Assembly (NCBI GenBank): GCA_947303225.1
Contig: CAMYXG010000081.1
Coordinates: 1-5,791, forward strand
Origin: an uncultured Caryophanales bacterium
GTDB lineage: Bacteria > Bacillota_I > Bacilli_A > RF39 > UBA660
DNA: 5,791 nucleotides
Direction of reading: 5' to 3'
Shown in pieces: positions 5,108 to 5,791 of the stretch. Each line of letters opens with the position of its first letter. Within the stretch, counting starts at the first letter, position 1. Under the pieces are notes generated by a model. That model had not been told where the DNA came from. It did not search any database and saw nothing but the letters and a program-made list of their open reading frames with translations. Both the position numbers and the translations under genes were made by a program.

Positions 5108-5791
5108 ACATATTCATCTAATGTTCTTGTACGAAACTTTAACTTGTCTAAGTCACATGATGGAACAAATCCTGCTTTTCCGTTTATAACATCTGGAATA
5201 CGATTTACAATTGTAGCACAAGTTAATTCTACAGTTGCTGGACGATTTACTGTAATTGTTGTTTCTGGCTCTCCTATTATTGTCCATTCATTTTTATCGA
5301 ATTCGTCTGGACCATATACTTTACCAATACATTCTGATTCTATTGTAATGCCTTCTTCGGTCGTTGTAGTTACAATAGCACTCATTCCTGTTGCGTTTCC
5401 TTGTGGAATTGTCATATTTAATGTTGATGAAGAAATGTCATCTTTATAAGTTGTAGGTACACATTCTTGAGTTTGATTTGTTACTGTTAATCCAAGTTTT
5501 CTTGCTAGCCATCCATTTACATTCCACATATAGGATGGAGTGTATTTACCACTATCAATGATTTGTTGTCTTTCTTCTTTACTCATTCGATCTACACTAG
5601 CAATTTTTTTATCAAACTCTTCCATTGTTAATCCTGAACCATGAGCTTCTGCTAATGCAATACCATAATCCTCTACGTTATAAGATGAACTTCCTTTTAT
5701 TTTTGTAATTGTATGAGTTGATGCAGCTATATCACTAATCAATTCTCCCCAATAAATATCTTGATATCCTGAACCAACAATTGTACAATGA
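5101..5791 (-). CDS. DapB-like NAD(P)-dependent amine dehydrogenase, C-terminal part (2,4-diaminopentanoate dehydrogenase-like), partial
   Basis: The frame is open from the right edge (first full codon at 5790) to the TAA at 5103-5101, giving 229 residues. The TTG at 5742 is an internal Leu, not a start. A TIVGSGYQDIYWG stretch (3-15) probably follows a Rossmann domain lying outside the window. Other recognisable stretches are SSYNVEDYGIALAEAHG (35-51), a helical GLTMEEFDKKI (53-63) and VNRIPDVINGKAGF (195-208), which resembles the C-terminal pattern VNxIPxVINAxPG of 2,4-diaminopentanoate dehydrogenase and related DapB-fold enzymes. Those enzymes oxidatively deaminate a diamino acid in ornithine fermentation. 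Missing N-terminal sequence of about 120 residues would give the usual length of about 350. The family resemblance is from memory of the motif pattern; the substrate is not established. The gene converges on the importer operon and shares its terminator. Confidence 0.6.
   Translation of the reverse strand, partial: HCTIVGSGYQDIYWGELISDIAASTHTITKIKGSSSYNVEDYGIALAEAHGSGLTMEEFDKKIASVDRMSKEERQQIIDSGKYTPSYMWNVNGWLARKLGLTVTNQTQECVPTTYKDDISSSTLNMTIPQGNATGMSAIVTTTTEEGITIESECIGKVYGPDEFDKNEWTIIGEPETTITVNRPATVELTCATIVNRIPDVINGKAGFVPSCDLDKLKFRTRTLDEYVK

Noticed and set aside
4995..5189. Plus-strand 64-codon frame from the ATG at 4995
   Set aside because: The GGAGGT is 18 bases away, the frame runs through the terminator hairpin and into the antisense of the dehydrogenase gene, and the composition is unconvincing.
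5063..5449. Plus-strand 128-codon frame
   Set aside because: It is the antisense of the dehydrogenase gene and crosses the terminator. The minus-strand frame has recognisable family motifs.
5740..5742. TTG at 5742 as the start of the dehydrogenase
   Set aside because: The frame continues upstream to the window edge with family-like sequence (TIVGSGYQDIYWG), and the N-terminal domain would otherwise be missing.

Overview
The window is AT-rich DNA with a standard genetic code (Trp is TGG) and strong GGAGG-type ribosome binding sites. It encodes a sortase with a Gram-positive cell-wall adhesin and a three-gene ABC importer. This points to a low-GC Firmicutes-type bacterium (Clostridia or Bacilli, plausibly gut-associated). 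The species cannot be named from the sequence alone. Every base lies in or close to a gene, and no intergenic stretch exceeds 300 bases.

Left part (about 1-2200, minus strand): a surface-display module transcribed right to left. A well-formed promoter (TTGCAA, 17-bp spacer, TATAAT) drives a 514-residue secreted protein. It has a signal peptide, a Cys-Gln thioester domain (YLYC and TQTAVWW motifs), two tandem Cna-B/SpaA-like domains with E-box and Lys/Asn isopeptide residues, and a C-terminal sorting signal with the unusual motif VPDTA. A sortase gene overlaps its 3' end by 17 bp and is cut by the window edge exactly at its catalytic Cys (TLITC). The two look like a dedicated substrate-enzyme pair that anchors a covalent-binding adhesin to the wall.

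Middle part (about 2200-4910, plus strand, divergent from the adhesin): a NitT/TauT/SsuA-ThiY type ABC importer. The order is substrate-binding protein (membrane-anchored, with no lipobox), ATPase and permease. The ATPase and permease genes overlap by 14 bp. A hairpin overlapping the stop codon of the binding-protein gene may lower expression of the two downstream genes. No TPP riboswitch is visible, so a thiamin-precursor substrate is only one option beside sulfonates and similar small molecules.

Right part (about 4911-5791): after a 73-bp gap comes a possible 24-residue one-helix membrane microprotein with a strong GGAGGT site and a TTG start. An A/T-flanked hairpin follows and can serve as a terminator in both directions. 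Converging on it from the right edge is the C-terminal part (229 residues) of a DapB-like/2,4-diaminopentanoate-dehydrogenase-like NAD(P)-dependent oxidoreductase, whose N-terminal Rossmann part lies outside the window.

No phage, insertion sequence, CRISPR array, tRNA or rRNA was seen. The parts most worth a second look are the thioester adhesin with its VPDTA motif, the microprotein, and the possible operator repeats around the adhesin promoter.
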